64,000 nucleotides of DNA from Halovenus amylolytica (GCA_004015825.1 SAYS01000013.1:62001-126000), one strand, 5' to 3'. Counted from the stretch's first letter, positions 43,171-52,103 are shown. Translations and numbers: made by a program. Notes: generated from the sequence alone by a model not told the origin.

Positions 43171-43261
43171 TAGTTCACCCCAGCGGTAGTTGTGAGACTC
43201 TGTCGTGGTAGCTGGAGGCCGCTAGTTCGTGGTTCGCCTGATCGCTCCTCTCCGGAATTTC

Positions 43262-44143
43262 CTATTTGACATCTGAACTCGATGCACGGGAGAGCAGATA
43301 TACTGCAATTCCGCCAAAGAGAAGATCGAGTCCGATCAGCACGATCACGCCCGGAACCACACCATCGAGTGTCCCACCGAACCAGGAGACTTCGATCACT
43401 GTCATTACGTCCTGATCGACCATCAGCGACCGTGCGGCATCGACCCCGTACGTCACGGGGTTGATGCGGGCGAACGTCTGAATCCAGCCCGGGAGCGCCG
43501 CTAGCGGCAGAAACGCACTCGAAAGGAAAAGCAACGGGAACTGTAACAGGTTCGCGCCGATGATCGTCGATTCCTGATCTCTCGTGAGAATCGCCAGTGT
43601 GTTGGAAAAGGCGACAAACCAAAGTGAGAACAGGATTCCAACGGCGATAATTCCGATCGCACCGACGAAGCCGGTGACGATCTCGGCCCCGAGGAAGAGA
43701 CCGAGCACGAGGATGATCGCAATCTGGATAGCGATCCGGAACAACTCTGCAGCAGTCTTCCCCACGAAGATGGCAGTGCGGTTCATCGGTGTGACGAGGA
43801 CTTTCTCGAACATCCCGTTCTCGATGTCGTTCACCAGTCCGATACCGGATGTGATTGCTGCGGCGAGTGCGACCTGAATCGTGATCGCTGGCACCAGGTA
43901 CGTCTCGTAATTGATGCCAGGGATGCCCTGATTGACTGCACCGCCGGCCACGTTTCCGAATACCTCTGTGAAGAGCACGAGAAAGATGATCGGCTGTACC
44001 AGTGAGACGACCAGAACGAACGGGTTTCGGACTGCTTTGAGATTCCACCGTTTGAAGTTCACCCACGCATCCCCGAAAAAAGAGTTCCCCGAGCGGCTAT
44101 CCTCCGTTTTGATTGCGCCCTCGTCGGCACCCGGTGTGCTCAT
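43262..44143 (-). CDS. ABC-2 type transporter permease (second exporter)
   Basis: 293 residues, about six membrane helices. Motifs parallel the permease at 5811: RNPFVLVVSLVQPIIFLVLF, GMFEKVLVTPMNRTAIFVGK, NPVTYGVDAARSLM. Its start overlaps the stop of the ATPase gene by four bases. The C-terminus ends LLSRASSSDVK, again like the first pair. It should form a drug/lipid-type exporter with the protein encoded upstream. Confidence 0.92.
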   Translation of the reverse strand: MSTPGADEGAIKTEDSRSGNSFFGDAWVNFKRWNLKAVRNPFVLVVSLVQPIIFLVLFTEVFGNVAGGAVNQGIPGINYETYLVPAITIQVALAAAITSGIGLVNDIENGMFEKVLVTPMNRTAIFVGKTAAELFRIAIQIAIILVLGLFLGAEIVTGFVGAIGIIAVGILFSLWFVAFSNTLAILTRDQESTIIGANLLQFPLLFLSSAFLPLAALPGWIQTFARINPVTYGVDAARSLMVDQDVMTVIEVSWFGGTLDGVVPGVIVLIGLDLLFGGIAVYLLSRASSSDVK

Positions 44144-45213
44144 TCTGACACCCCCGTCTGGTCAGTCTCCATCTGCTCTGTTTCGAGCTCTTCCCCGGTA
44201 ATAGCGAGGAAGACGTCGTCGAGCGTCGGTGTCCGGATATTGAACCCGGTCACCGTTAGCTCTGCATCACGGAACGCGACCATCAGATCTGTCCCGTACT
44301 GGCGCGCTGTCTGTGCTGTTACACTGATGCCTTCCTCTGTTTCGACGACTTTTGCGTCGGAAAATGCGTCGAACTCCCGTGCAATCGTCGCGGCTTCCGC
44401 TCGAACTTCAGGGCCGCCCTCCAACTCCACGTCGAGGACTTCACCTCCGACCTCGCGTTTGAGATCGGCAGGGCTTCCTTCCGCGACAATCTGCCCGTCG
44501 AGAATGACCGCCAGTCGATCACAGAGCTGGTCGGCTTCTTCGAGATACTGGGTGGTCAGAAAGATCGTCGTCCCGAGATCGTTGATGCGCCGGAAGTACT
44601 CCCACAGCCGGTTGCGAGCCTTCGGATCGAGGCCGGTCGTCGGTTCGTCGAGAAAGACCAGTGGCGGGCGGTGCACCAGCGCCGTCGCGGCGTCGAGGCG
44701 TTTTTTCATGCCACCGGAGAACTCCTCGGCTCCTTTGTCTGCGACGTCGACGAGATCGACGAGGTCGAGCAGTTCGGACACACGCTCTGCTCGCTCCCCG
44801 CGCGGAACACCGTACGCTTCACAGGCGAACTTGATGTTTTCCTCGGCGGTGAGTTCGGGATCGATACTCGTCTCCTGGGCCATGTAGCCGATCGTCTGCC
44901 GGATCTTCCGGGACTCGGAGCGAACGTCGAAGCCGTTGACCCGGACAGTGCCGCTGGTCGGTGACAGCAGGGTCGCAAACACTTTGATCGCCGTCGTCTT
45001 CCCCGCGCCGTTTGGCCCGAGGAAGCCGAAAAATTCCCCTTCAGGAACGGTCATATCTACACCCTGGATGGCGGCAGTACCGTCTGAGTACACGAGTTCG
45101 AGCCCGTCGACTTCGATGGCAGTGCCCCCTTCGGTGTAGGTTTTTGCACGTTCTATATCGGGTCTCTGGCCATTCCTGGATAACTCTGGTTGATCTTCCA
45201 TCCCTGGCGGCAT
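44140..45213 (-). CDS. DrrA-type ABC transporter ATP-binding protein (second exporter)
   Basis: About 357 residues from MPPGMEDQPELS (a start four codons later is also possible). Walker A GPNGAGKTTA, signature EEFSGGMKKRLDA, Walker B LVFLDEPTTGLDPKAR, and a DrrA C-terminal domain ending TPTLDDVFLAITG. It is a close paralogue of 4732-5814, sharing long segments such as GYMAQETSIDPEL versus GYMAQETSIDLEL. No regulator gene is adjacent. Confidence 0.92.
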   Translation of the reverse strand: MPPGMEDQPELSRNGQRPDIERAKTYTEGGTAIEVDGLELVYSDGTAAIQGVDMTVPEGEFFGFLGPNGAGKTTAIKVFATLLSPTSGTVRVNGFDVRSESRKIRQTIGYMAQETSIDPELTAEENIKFACEAYGVPRGERAERVSELLDLVDLVDVADKGAEEFSGGMKKRLDAATALVHRPPLVFLDEPTTGLDPKARNRLWEYFRRINDLGTTIFLTTQYLEEADQLCDRLAVILDGQIVAEGSPADLKREVGGEVLDVELEGGPEVRAEAATIAREFDAFSDAKVVETEEGISVTAQTARQYGTDLMVAFRDAELTVTGFNIRTPTLDDVFLAITGEELETEQMETDQTGVSE

Positions 45214-45671
45214 ATACTTACTACTGGGTAAACGGCAATATACGTTCACCCTCGAAGGCTGGTTGGTGGCCGTTCACGTCACTTTGCTTCCATGTGGTGC
45301 CGTGTTCGGTGGTCTCTGTCGACGTCAGGGCTGCCATCGGTATCGCCGCCACGGTTGTCGTGTTTTCGCTTCTCTGGCTGACCGACAGCGGTAGACTGTG
45401 AGCGGTGATCTCATACTGCCGGCTGTCCATTCGGAAAGATATGCGCCACCCCGGAGTGGCGAAATTTGTCAGTTTTGTACAGCCGGCAGTATCACCACTC
45501 CTCGGCGAAATGACTCTCTCTGATGAGGCGGACATTTATCACCTCCACATGAAGTCCCTATGGATTAGACGAACGCATTCACTTTCTCAGAAACAATCCG
45601 CATTCGTTCCCATATATGGCCTATTTACATCAGTTCTTATAATCGTACGGCCCTAAGAGTAGGTATCCCAA
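45214..45671. other. Intergenic region with an inverted-repeat element
   Basis: About 458 bases without a supported gene. The ABC promoter should lie at the left. The main structure is the inverted repeat at 45413-45492. The right part (45540-45660) is AT-richer leader of the NAD synthase gene. Confidence 0.5.
45413..45492. repeat. 80-bp inverted-repeat element, ATACTGCCGGCTGT arms
   Basis: Perfect 14-base arms (45413-45426 and 45479-45492) enclose about 52 bases that contain a second stem, GCCACCCCGGAGTGGC. The nested hairpin structure and the match of its right arm to 3836-3849 suggest a small repeated element or attenuator-like structure rather than chance. Confidence 0.6.
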
Positions 45672-47366
45672 ATGAGACGGAGTCTCAGCATTGGCATTAT
45701 ACAGCACGATCCAGTCGTCGGCGATAGCAGCGGGAACACGGCACGGATCGCCAATGAGTACGATACACTTCTCGAAGCAGATCCGGACATCGTCGTCGCA
45801 CCAGAGCTCTCACTGGTCGGATATCCCCCGAGGGATCTGCTCCACAGGCGGGGGCTTCTCGACTCGCAGGAGGCAGCACTCGAGACGCTCTCGGAGGTGA
45901 CTGCAGACGGCCCGCCACTGGTCGTCGGCACAGCTCTCCGTACGGAGCACGACACGGGACCGCCTGTCCACAACTCGGCAGTGTTGCTCCGTGATGGCTG
46001 TCGGGACGCGACCTATCACAAACGACTGCTGCCGACCTACGACGTTTTCGACGAACACCGCTACTTCCGGCCGGGTACCGAACCGGTGGTCGTGGATGTG
46101 GACGGTGTCGGCGTCGGGTTGACGATCTGTGAGGATGCCTGGCACAACACCGTCGTCACCGGAACCCGTCGCCACGAGATCAATCCACTGCTGGAGACGG
46201 CCAGCGCTGGTGCCGATCTCGTTCTCACGCTCTCGGCGAGTCCGTTCAGTCTCGACAAACCTGCCCGGCGAGAGCAACGCTTCCTGGCCCACGCTGGCAG
46301 CACCGACTGTCCAGTCGTGTTCGCGAATCAGGTCGGCGGCAACGACGAACTCGTCTTCGATGGCCACTCGTTCGTCGCTGCTAACGGTTCGATTCTCGAC
46401 AGACTGGCTGGGTTCGAAGCCGAGACGGCCGTCGTCGAGGTTCCCCTTTCCGGAGCGGGGAGCAGTTCGGTTCCGAGGTTCGAAAGTGAGCGAACGCGAC
46501 AGGCCCGAAACGCTCTTCGACTCGGAATCAGTGATTATTTCGCGAAGACCGGGTTCGACGAGGCGGTGATCGGACTCTCGGGTGGCATCGACTCCTCGGT
46601 CGCTGCGGCGCTGGCGGCCGACGCCCTCGGCGCCGAACACGTCTACGGCGTCTCCCTCCCGAGTACCGTCACCAGTCGGCAGAGCATCGAGGACGCCCGC
46701 GCTGTCGCGACGAACCTCGGTATCTCCTTCGACGTGGTTCCTGTCGGAACGGCTGTCGAGACACTCTGTGACGCACTCAGAGAGTATGCACAACCGCTGA
46801 CCGGGGTCGCACTGGAGAACGTCCAGGCCCGGGTTCGCGGTGACGTGTTGATGGGACTCGCCAACGAACGTGGGGCGTTGGTACTGACGCCCGACAACAA
46901 AAGCGAGGCCGCAGTCGGCTACTGTACGTTATACGGTGACACTGTCGGGGCGCTGGCCCCGCTCGGCGATTGTTACAAGGGACTCGTTTACGACCTGGCC
47001 GATTCGTTCAACCACGACCCGCCCGCTGACACGCAGACGAACCCGGTCATTCCACCGGCCGTTGTCGAGAAAGCGCCCACTGCCGAACTCAGCGAGGGTC
47101 AGACCGATGCCGACGATCTCCCACCATACGAAACACTCGACCCCCTTCTGGAGTCGTATATCGAAGGCTGCCAGGACAGAACGGAACTCCGGGACCAGTA
47201 CGAGCGTCCTCTCGTCACCGAGACACTGGGTCGGGTCGTCGGTGCCGAGTTCAAACGGCGACAGACGCCACCACCACTGCGCATTACACAGAAGGCACTC
47301 GGCCGAGGCTGGAACTATCCCGTCGCCGCCGAGTACGACCACGTTTCGGGGGCCGACAGAGACTAG
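45672..47366 (+). CDS. nadE: Glutamine-dependent NAD+ synthetase
   Basis: 564 residues with two domains. An N-terminal nitrilase-type glutaminase carries the triad Glu (APELSLVGYPPRDLL), Lys (YHKRLLPTYDVFDE) and Cys (LTICEDAW). A C-terminal ammonia-dependent NAD synthase has the ATP-binding SGGIDSSVAAALAADALG and the C-terminal GLVYDLADSF and RTELRDQY segments. It makes NAD from deamido-NAD using glutamine. Many archaea encode only the short ammonia-dependent form, so this bacterial-type fused enzyme may have come by transfer. Confidence 0.93.
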   Translation: MRRSLSIGIIQHDPVVGDSSGNTARIANEYDTLLEADPDIVVAPELSLVGYPPRDLLHRRGLLDSQEAALETLSEVTADGPPLVVGTALRTEHDTGPPVHNSAVLLRDGCRDATYHKRLLPTYDVFDEHRYFRPGTEPVVVDVDGVGVGLTICEDAWHNTVVTGTRRHEINPLLETASAGADLVLTLSASPFSLDKPARREQRFLAHAGSTDCPVVFANQVGGNDELVFDGHSFVAANGSILDRLAGFEAETAVVEVPLSGAGSSSVPRFESERTRQARNALRLGISDYFAKTGFDEAVIGLSGGIDSSVAAALAADALGAEHVYGVSLPSTVTSRQSIEDARAVATNLGISFDVVPVGTAVETLCDALREYAQPLTGVALENVQARVRGDVLMGLANERGALVLTPDNKSEAAVGYCTLYGDTVGALAPLGDCYKGLVYDLADSFNHDPPADTQTNPVIPPAVVEKAPTAELSEGQTDADDLPPYETLDPLLESYIEGCQDRTELRDQYERPLVTETLGRVVGAEFKRRQTPPPLRITQKALGRGWNYPVAAEYDHVSGADRD

Positions 47367-47395
47367 CCTCGACAGCCCTGTCCCGGAGGGTCAGA

Positions 47396-47707
47396 TCACC
47401 CGTCACAGCAGACAGTGTACTGTACATCGGTCGTGACGATGATTTTGACCTGTTCGAGAAGAGCCTCGATCGCTTCGTACGGTCCGAACTTGCTCACGAT
47501 TTTCCCATCCGAGTGAAGCGCACTCGTCCAGCAGAGACTGTCGGCTGGACCGTCACGAGAAGTAATCAGTACCTGTCGGTCGGGGAGTGACAGTCGGTAC
47601 CCGTCGTCGGTTTCGTACAGAGTCCACTCGACAGTCCCGGCGAGACTCTCCCCGACTGCTGTTTCGAGACGGTCGGCAAACTCCCGAGACGGTCCGTCAG
47701 CGGTCAT
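47396..47707 (-). CDS. Hypothetical acidic protein
   Basis: 103 residues from the ATG at 47707 (MTADGPSREFADRLETAVGE). Alternating strands: VEWTLYETDDGYRLSLPDRQ, VLITSRDGPADSLCWTSALH, KIVSKFGPYEAIEALLEQVK, ending TDVQYTVCCDG with a Cys-Cys near the C-terminus. No family recognised. The near-terminal CC recalls the ars locus tails but is not terminal. Confidence 0.6.
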   Translation of the reverse strand: MTADGPSREFADRLETAVGESLAGTVEWTLYETDDGYRLSLPDRQVLITSRDGPADSLCWTSALHSDGKIVSKFGPYEAIEALLEQVKIIVTTDVQYTVCCDG

Positions 47708-47788
47708 ACCATCAGATTGGGGTGAGCGGACAAAGCCGTTTTGTGCCAGCCCCGCCGGGTTCTTTATCATCGAACCCGTTGGAAAAGT

Positions 47789-48391
47789 GTGGTACTTTCC
47801 GAACGAGACCGACAGAAAATCGACGATGGAGACGACAGCATCTTCTACGACAGTCCACGATTTGTCACCCACGCAGACGATGCGTTTATAGCAAGACTCA
47901 CGGAGCTGTACATGTCGGTCCTTGCGCCGGGTGACCGCGTCTTCGATGCGATGAGCAGCTGGGTTTCTTTTCTCCCGCCGCTCTCGTTCGAGCGGGTCGT
48001 CGGCCACGGGCTCAACGAGGCTGAACTAGCGACGAACGACCGGCTAGACGAGTACTTTCTCCAGGATTTCAACAGCGATCAATCAGTTCCCCTCGCTGAC
48101 GAAAGCGTCGACGCCGTCTGCTGTGCGCTGTCAGTACAGTATCTCCAGTATCCAGCCGAGATATTCAGCGAGTTCGCCAGGATACTTGCGCCAGACGGAA
48201 TCGCCGTAGTCAGTTTCACGAACCGGATGTTCCCGACGAAAGCGATCCATGCCTGGCGCACGGCGTCGATGGACGAGCGCGCGACACTCGTCGAGCGGTA
48301 TTTCGACGCTGGCGGTTTCGAACGGACAGAGCGTGTGGTCGACCAACCGGGAACTGATCCCTTCTATGCAGTCGTGGGCCACGTGGCGTAA
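47789..48391 (+). CDS. Class I SAM-dependent methyltransferase-like protein
   Basis: 200 residues, probably from the GTG at 47789. Rossmann-like pattern: GDRVFDAMSSWVSFLPPLSF (motif I region), GHGLNEAELATNDRLDEYFL, ADESVDAVCCALSVQYLQYP (motif IV region) and RILAPDGIAVVSFTNRMFPT (motif VI region). The glycine-rich motif I is atypical (DAMSSW in place of GxGxG), as in a subgroup of small bacterial methyltransferase-like proteins. The substrate is unknown. Confidence 0.75.
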   Translation: MVLSERDRQKIDDGDDSIFYDSPRFVTHADDAFIARLTELYMSVLAPGDRVFDAMSSWVSFLPPLSFERVVGHGLNEAELATNDRLDEYFLQDFNSDQSVPLADESVDAVCCALSVQYLQYPAEIFSEFARILAPDGIAVVSFTNRMFPTKAIHAWRTASMDERATLVERYFDAGGFERTERVVDQPGTDPFYAVVGHVA

Positions 48392-48789
48392 TATTGACAC
48401 AGGGTGTCACTTGATACTGGTAGCCATCCGGAACTGAAGCATTTCGACCCGCCGTCAACAGAACTGTTGACGAGGATCGTCTCGCGATGCTCGCCTCACC
48501 TCCGCGGGGTCGACTATTTTCACGAATTTATAGCCACCAGCATGAAAACCGACCGACGACCATTGCTTTACTTATCGCTCGTATCCCGGCACATCTTTCA
48601 AATCTCGGCACTCTGCTGATCGTCTTAGAACTTTTATGCATTATTAATTCCTTTTAGTAACTATATACTAAGTACAGTTACGGCTATCTCAATTTAAATA
48701 AATCTGACAGTAGTTTTCTACTCTAAACAATTAAAAATTATATAAATTAGAATAGGTATTTGAGTAAACCCTGTTGTAATTTCAATGCA
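48392..48789. other. AT-rich intergenic region
   Basis: About 398 bases. The open frames are not convincing. The right half (48620-48780) is strongly AT-rich and probably contains the promoter of the Tat-exported phosphatase; several TATA-like stretches make an exact call unsafe. Confidence 0.4.
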
Positions 48790-49911
48790 ATGTCGAAAGA
48801 CGATACCAACGCTCCCTCGGAGAACGGTGTTAGAGACAGAGCGCGACGACAGTTTCTGAAAATGGCTGGGGCGACGGGTGTTGCAGTCGGCAGCGCCAGT
48901 GCCTTCGGAACCACGAACGTCCTCGGGCAACTCAGTGACGGAGAGGCTGGAGCGGGGCAGGTCGAAATCGAAGACCTCGACGCACAACTCCCGATCGAAG
49001 ACCGGTATCTCAGTATTGCCACCTTGGCTACGGCAAAAGCGGCACAACTCCACCAGAACTATTTCGGACGGATCGGAGAAGCCGAGGAGAAAGACCCGCA
49101 GAACCTTCTTACAGAGGTCGACACGATCGCTGAAGAGCTCATCATCGATACGATCGAAGATGAACTGGGAGACGACTTCGAAGACGAAAACCACGCCATC
49201 TTCGGCGAGGAGACCGGTGGCGACCTCGAAGGGGATTTCGATTACCTCTGGATCGTCGATCCACTCGACGGCACGACGAACTTCGTGAAAGGGATTCCCC
49301 ACTTCGGCGTCAATCTCGCCGTCGCGACACTGGAGGATGGCGAACTCGACGAACTCCACGCCGCTGTGACGTACTACTCGCTTCGCGACGAGGTATGGGT
49401 CGCCGTGCAGGACGAAGGAGCGTACAAATTCCGGAGCGACGGGTACGACCTTGTCGCAGAAGATTCGGAGCCGACCGAGATGTCGGTCACCGAAACCGAA
49501 ACGATCGATAATTCGTTCAACGGGGTCGGGTTCTACGTCAAAGAGACGGCGGACGACTTCGACTACCTGGGGCTGTGGCGATACCTCTTCGCCTACTCGC
49601 AGGGAACACGGCTGCTCGGTGCGGCTGCACCGGATATCGCCTTCGTCGCGGATGGGGTGTTCGATACGGTCTCGGTGAAAGACCTCAAAGCCGTGGACGT
49701 CGCCTCCGGGGTGTTGCTCGTCCGGGAAGCGGGCGGTCTGGTGACAGATTTCGACCAGAGCGAGGATCTTATCGACCTGATGGAAGGTGACCTCGTCGCG
49801 ACGAACGCCGAACTGCAAGACGACTTCTTCGACCTGCTCGAAGCGCCAGAAAAGGACTGGCTCACCCGGCCGATCGATGACCTGGAACGGGACGAAGACA
49901 CAGACCAGTAG
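48790..49911 (+). CDS. Inositol-monophosphatase-family protein with a Tat signal
   Basis: 373 residues from MSKDDTNAPSENG. Residues 18-45 form a twin-arginine signal (ARRQFLKMAGATGVAVGSAS) with probable cleavage near AFG or VLGQ. The mature part has the IMPase motifs GEETGG, IVDPLDGTTNFVKGIP and the late region KDLKAVDVASGVLLVREAGG. The family removes phosphate from inositol phosphates, fructose bisphosphate or PAP with Mg2+. Export by Tat is unusual because most members are cytosolic; an extracellular phosphate-scavenging role would fit the phosphorus genes further on. Confidence 0.88.
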   Translation: MSKDDTNAPSENGVRDRARRQFLKMAGATGVAVGSASAFGTTNVLGQLSDGEAGAGQVEIEDLDAQLPIEDRYLSIATLATAKAAQLHQNYFGRIGEAEEKDPQNLLTEVDTIAEELIIDTIEDELGDDFEDENHAIFGEETGGDLEGDFDYLWIVDPLDGTTNFVKGIPHFGVNLAVATLEDGELDELHAAVTYYSLRDEVWVAVQDEGAYKFRSDGYDLVAEDSEPTEMSVTETETIDNSFNGVGFYVKETADDFDYLGLWRYLFAYSQGTRLLGAAAPDIAFVADGVFDTVSVKDLKAVDVASGVLLVREAGGLVTDFDQSEDLIDLMEGDLVATNAELQDDFFDLLEAPEKDWLTRPIDDLERDEDTDQ

Positions 49912-50152
49912 GCCCCGTGGCCTGAACGAGCGCCTGTCGTGCCACAGGACGGGTATATTCTGAGATTTCCCGTCCAAAGCGGTCGACTCGTCTCGATCGT
50001 AGTGAACTGTTCCCGGCTTGAGTTTCACGAGAAAGAGCTAGTCACTGTTGCTACATACAACGCCTGTCGCTCCCACGGTGTCTTACCGAACTAGTATTCG
50101 CCATCCTCGGCAAGGCAGGCGACAGTCGTGCAGACAAACTGGGTCTCCCGAG
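49912..50152. other. Intergenic region
   Basis: No supported gene or clear repeat between the phosphatase-like gene and the convergent lipoprotein gene. Confidence 0.35.
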
Positions 50153-50548
50153 TCACTCGGTAACCCACTCACTCTGGAGTGTATAACGAGCGATGTCGTC
50201 GACATCGATTGCAAGGGTAAATTCTAGATCGATCGATTCCCCAGCACTGACCTGTCTCGGTAATTCGAGACCAGATCGATGGAGCGTCTCGCCGTCCCCG
50301 TCTAGAAACTGACACACGACTTCCGGAACCGGAGCGTCCGGTGTGATTGGCTCGTTTCCGTCGTTCGTTGCCGTCACATCGACAACGATTCGCGTGCCCG
50401 AAAGCGTCCCCTGTGTTGCGTAGTCGTGTGAGAGAGTGAGCGGTGTGTCGTTCGAAACTATCTCACCGTCGACTCTGGACCCAGAACACCCGGCAAGCGA
50501 AATCACACAGCCCGTCGCGAGCGTCCCGAGCACTGACCGTCGGTTCAT
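50153..50548 (-). CDS. Small secreted lipoprotein
   Basis: 131 residues. MNRRSVLGTLATGCVISLAG with a lipobox LAGC and an Arg-Arg pair suggests Tat-type lipoprotein export. The mature domain is a beta sandwich: TRIVVDVTATNDGNEPITPD, VVCQFLDGDGETLHRSGLEL, PRQVSAGESIDLEFTLAID, resembling FxLYD-type extracellular domains. Function unknown. Confidence 0.78.
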   Translation of the reverse strand: MNRRSVLGTLATGCVISLAGCSGSRVDGEIVSNDTPLTLSHDYATQGTLSGTRIVVDVTATNDGNEPITPDAPVPEVVCQFLDGDGETLHRSGLELPRQVSAGESIDLEFTLAIDVDDIARYTLQSEWVTE

Positions 50549-50645
50549 ACGATCACCCCGAACAGCCTCAGTATGAACCTACCGTCCGTAGAGTCCGGAC
50601 TCGATCGTCTGCGGGAGACGGCCAGTAGGGCTCTCTCAGTCAGCT

Positions 50646-51304
50646 TCACTCGGTCACCCGTTCGACGAGCGCCCGGAGATTCGGCATCTCTGCGGTCGGC
50701 TCGACCGACAGCGTCACGTCAGCGGAGTGCTCTCGGCGGAGGAAAATCGAGTCGAGACCGGCGTTGTGAGCTGCGAGCACGTCCGTCTCGGAGTCGCCGA
50801 CGTACAGCGCATCTCTCACGTCCAGGTCTGCTAACGCCCGTTCGATGTAGTGCGGTTCTGGTTTGCGGTTGGCCGCGCCCGCAAGTGTCGGCTGCCTTCC
50901 GTATGCCGTCTCGAAGTAATCCAGCCCGTGATGCGCGAGCAGAAACTCGATCGTCGCGTGTTGATGACGACGCCGAGGGGCACCGCGAGGCGGTCGAGTG
51001 CCGCGACGTCGTCGTATACTCGCTTACCGCCGTCGAGGACGTGTGTCTGCTGGGCGAGTGCAACGGTCAACTCGCGGTAGTGCCACAGCGCCTCCGGATC
51101 GAGTCCATGATCCCGTGCGCGTTCGATCGGGACGGTACTGTCTTCGACGGTCTGCCGTGCAACGGATCGATCGATTTCGACCCCGAAGGATCGAAATGCG
51201 GTTCGGACAGCATCGACGATCACGTCCTGGTCGGTCGGTTCGACAAGCACGCCGTCGTTGTCGAAGATAATGGCATCGTACTCGTCTGCCAACCGCTCAC
51301 TCAT
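50646..51304 (-). pseudogene. HAD-superfamily phosphatase, frameshifted
   Basis: The 5' part (from 51304) has the HAD motif YDAIIFDNDGVLVEPTD. Near 50960 the reading shifts by one base (net loss of one, or of seven: VVSNNQHAT would be typical and about seven bases are missing). The other frame then continues QHATIEFLLAHHGLDYF, NRKPEPHYIERALADLD and ALYVGDSETDVLAAHNAG, the lysine and acidic motifs of HAD phosphatases, to the stop at 50646. The start overlaps the end of the upstream TIM-barrel gene, so it belongs to the phn operon. Broken gene or sequencing error. Confidence 0.85.
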
Positions 51305-52103
51305 GGACAGTCAACTCCGTTTCGGGGGGAGAGCGTTCAGTACCGACACTCCTCGCTAGATCCTCGAGGGATTTCATCTCGAAGACGAACTGATCTGCCG
51401 GGATCGCCTCGACGAGCGAGTCGTACTCTGGCAGCGGCCTGTGTTGATCAGCAGTACCATCGTTGTCGTGCAGATGGCAGACTCGAATTCTGTGACCGAA
51501 CTCCTCGACGAAATCGCGCCAGTCCTCGCCGTTGACCTTCGCGTGGCCTACGTCCAACGTCACACAGAGGTACTGCGGGGCTACGTCGACGGTTTCGAGC
51601 ATCGCGGCGAGATCGCTCGGCGTCGTGGTGTAGCGCTGTTTCTGTTCGTCGATCGGCTGGTTCTCTAAACACAGTGGCACGCCGACATGTTGTGCGTACT
51701 CGGCACACTCTGCAAGCGAGCGAAGCGCGGCCTCGTTCGCGCGGTCACGCACCCACCTCGGGTAGCGTCTCGGGACTGAGCCGCCGTGCACAACGACTCC
51801 CTGGGCACCGGCGTCGGCGGCGTCATCGAGTGTCCGCTTGACGCGTTCGACCGAGTCGGTCCGGGCTGTCTCGTCGTAGCTGCCAACGTTCCAGTCACGG
51901 AACGGCGCGTGGTAGGTGACGGTGACGCCGTACTGCTCGGATAGCTCTCGAACCTCGTCGGCCGAGGGCGTGTTCGGGTGGCCAGCGAGGTATTCGCGTT
52001 TGAATTCGACGTGGTCCAGTCCGAGATCGGTGATATACTGCATGAACTCCTCGACAGTCGCGCCAAATCGGATATCCATCGCCGCACCAACCCTCGGCAT
52101 CAT
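51297..52103 (-). CDS. Sugar phosphate isomerase/epimerase (AP-endonuclease-2 TIM barrel) in the phn operon
   Basis: 268 residues. TIM-barrel metal-site motifs: GLDHVEFKREYL, VTVTYHAPF, GVVVHGGS, PLCLENQPIDEQ, LCVTLDVGHAKVNGE and VCHLHDNDG. This fits the xylose-isomerase-like/AP-endonuclease-2 fold with a divalent metal. Its start overlaps the phnM stop (TGATG). It is not a standard phn gene, so it may process the ribose phosphate product of C-P lyase in place of PhnP/PhnN, which are absent here. That role is inference. Confidence 0.8.
   Translation of the reverse strand: MMPRVGAAMDIRFGATVEEFMQYITDLGLDHVEFKREYLAGHPNTPSADEVRELSEQYGVTVTYHAPFRDWNVGSYDETARTDSVERVKRTLDDAADAGAQGVVVHGGSVPRRYPRWVRDRANEAALRSLAECAEYAQHVGVPLCLENQPIDEQKQRYTTTPSDLAAMLETVDVAPQYLCVTLDVGHAKVNGEDWRDFVEEFGHRIRVCHLHDNDGTADQHRPLPEYDSLVEAIPADQFVFEMKSLEDLARSVGTERSPPETELTVHE

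Larger units (their letters stand above)
41742..43173 (+). pseudogene. tnpB: TnpB RNA-guided nuclease gene split by a MITE
   Basis: The 5' part (GTG at 41742 to 42380) has the helix-turn-helix region QTCREVYNHALTQEY and the first RuvC Asp in TVGIDLGITKF. The reading stops at a TAG created by an insert. After the insert the same frame resumes as DGRSFESLDEQCDRD. It then carries the catalytic Glu in VVFLEDLDVKAM, the complete zinc finger (CSQCG, then CPSCG) and the final Asp in DRDYNAALEIKRLG. Removing 42381-42492 joins HDS to DGRSFES without loss. Thus TnpB was intact until the insertion. The 3' fragment (ATG-like starts near 42634) might still be translated but lacks the first catalytic Asp. 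Confidence 0.88.
41636..43177 (+). mobile_element. IS200/IS605-type (IS1341-like) element carrying tnpB
   Basis: The element is bounded by two related hairpins: left at 41636-41678 (CCCCGTCCT ... AGGGCGGGG) and right at 43128-43170 (CCCCTGCCT ... AGGCAGGGG). Both share the core CCTCAAGGAGC and GGCGAGTAGG-like sequence. A tnpB gene fills the interior; there is no tnpA, so movement would need a transposase in trans. The right hairpin overlaps the tnpB 3' end, the place of the guide (omega) RNA in this family. A smaller MITE is inserted inside tnpB. Confidence 0.8.

Noticed and set aside
47396-47707. Inclusion of the 103-residue protein ending VCCDG among the Cys-Cys-tailed proteins
   Set aside because: The cysteines are not terminal and the gene is not linked to arsenic genes.
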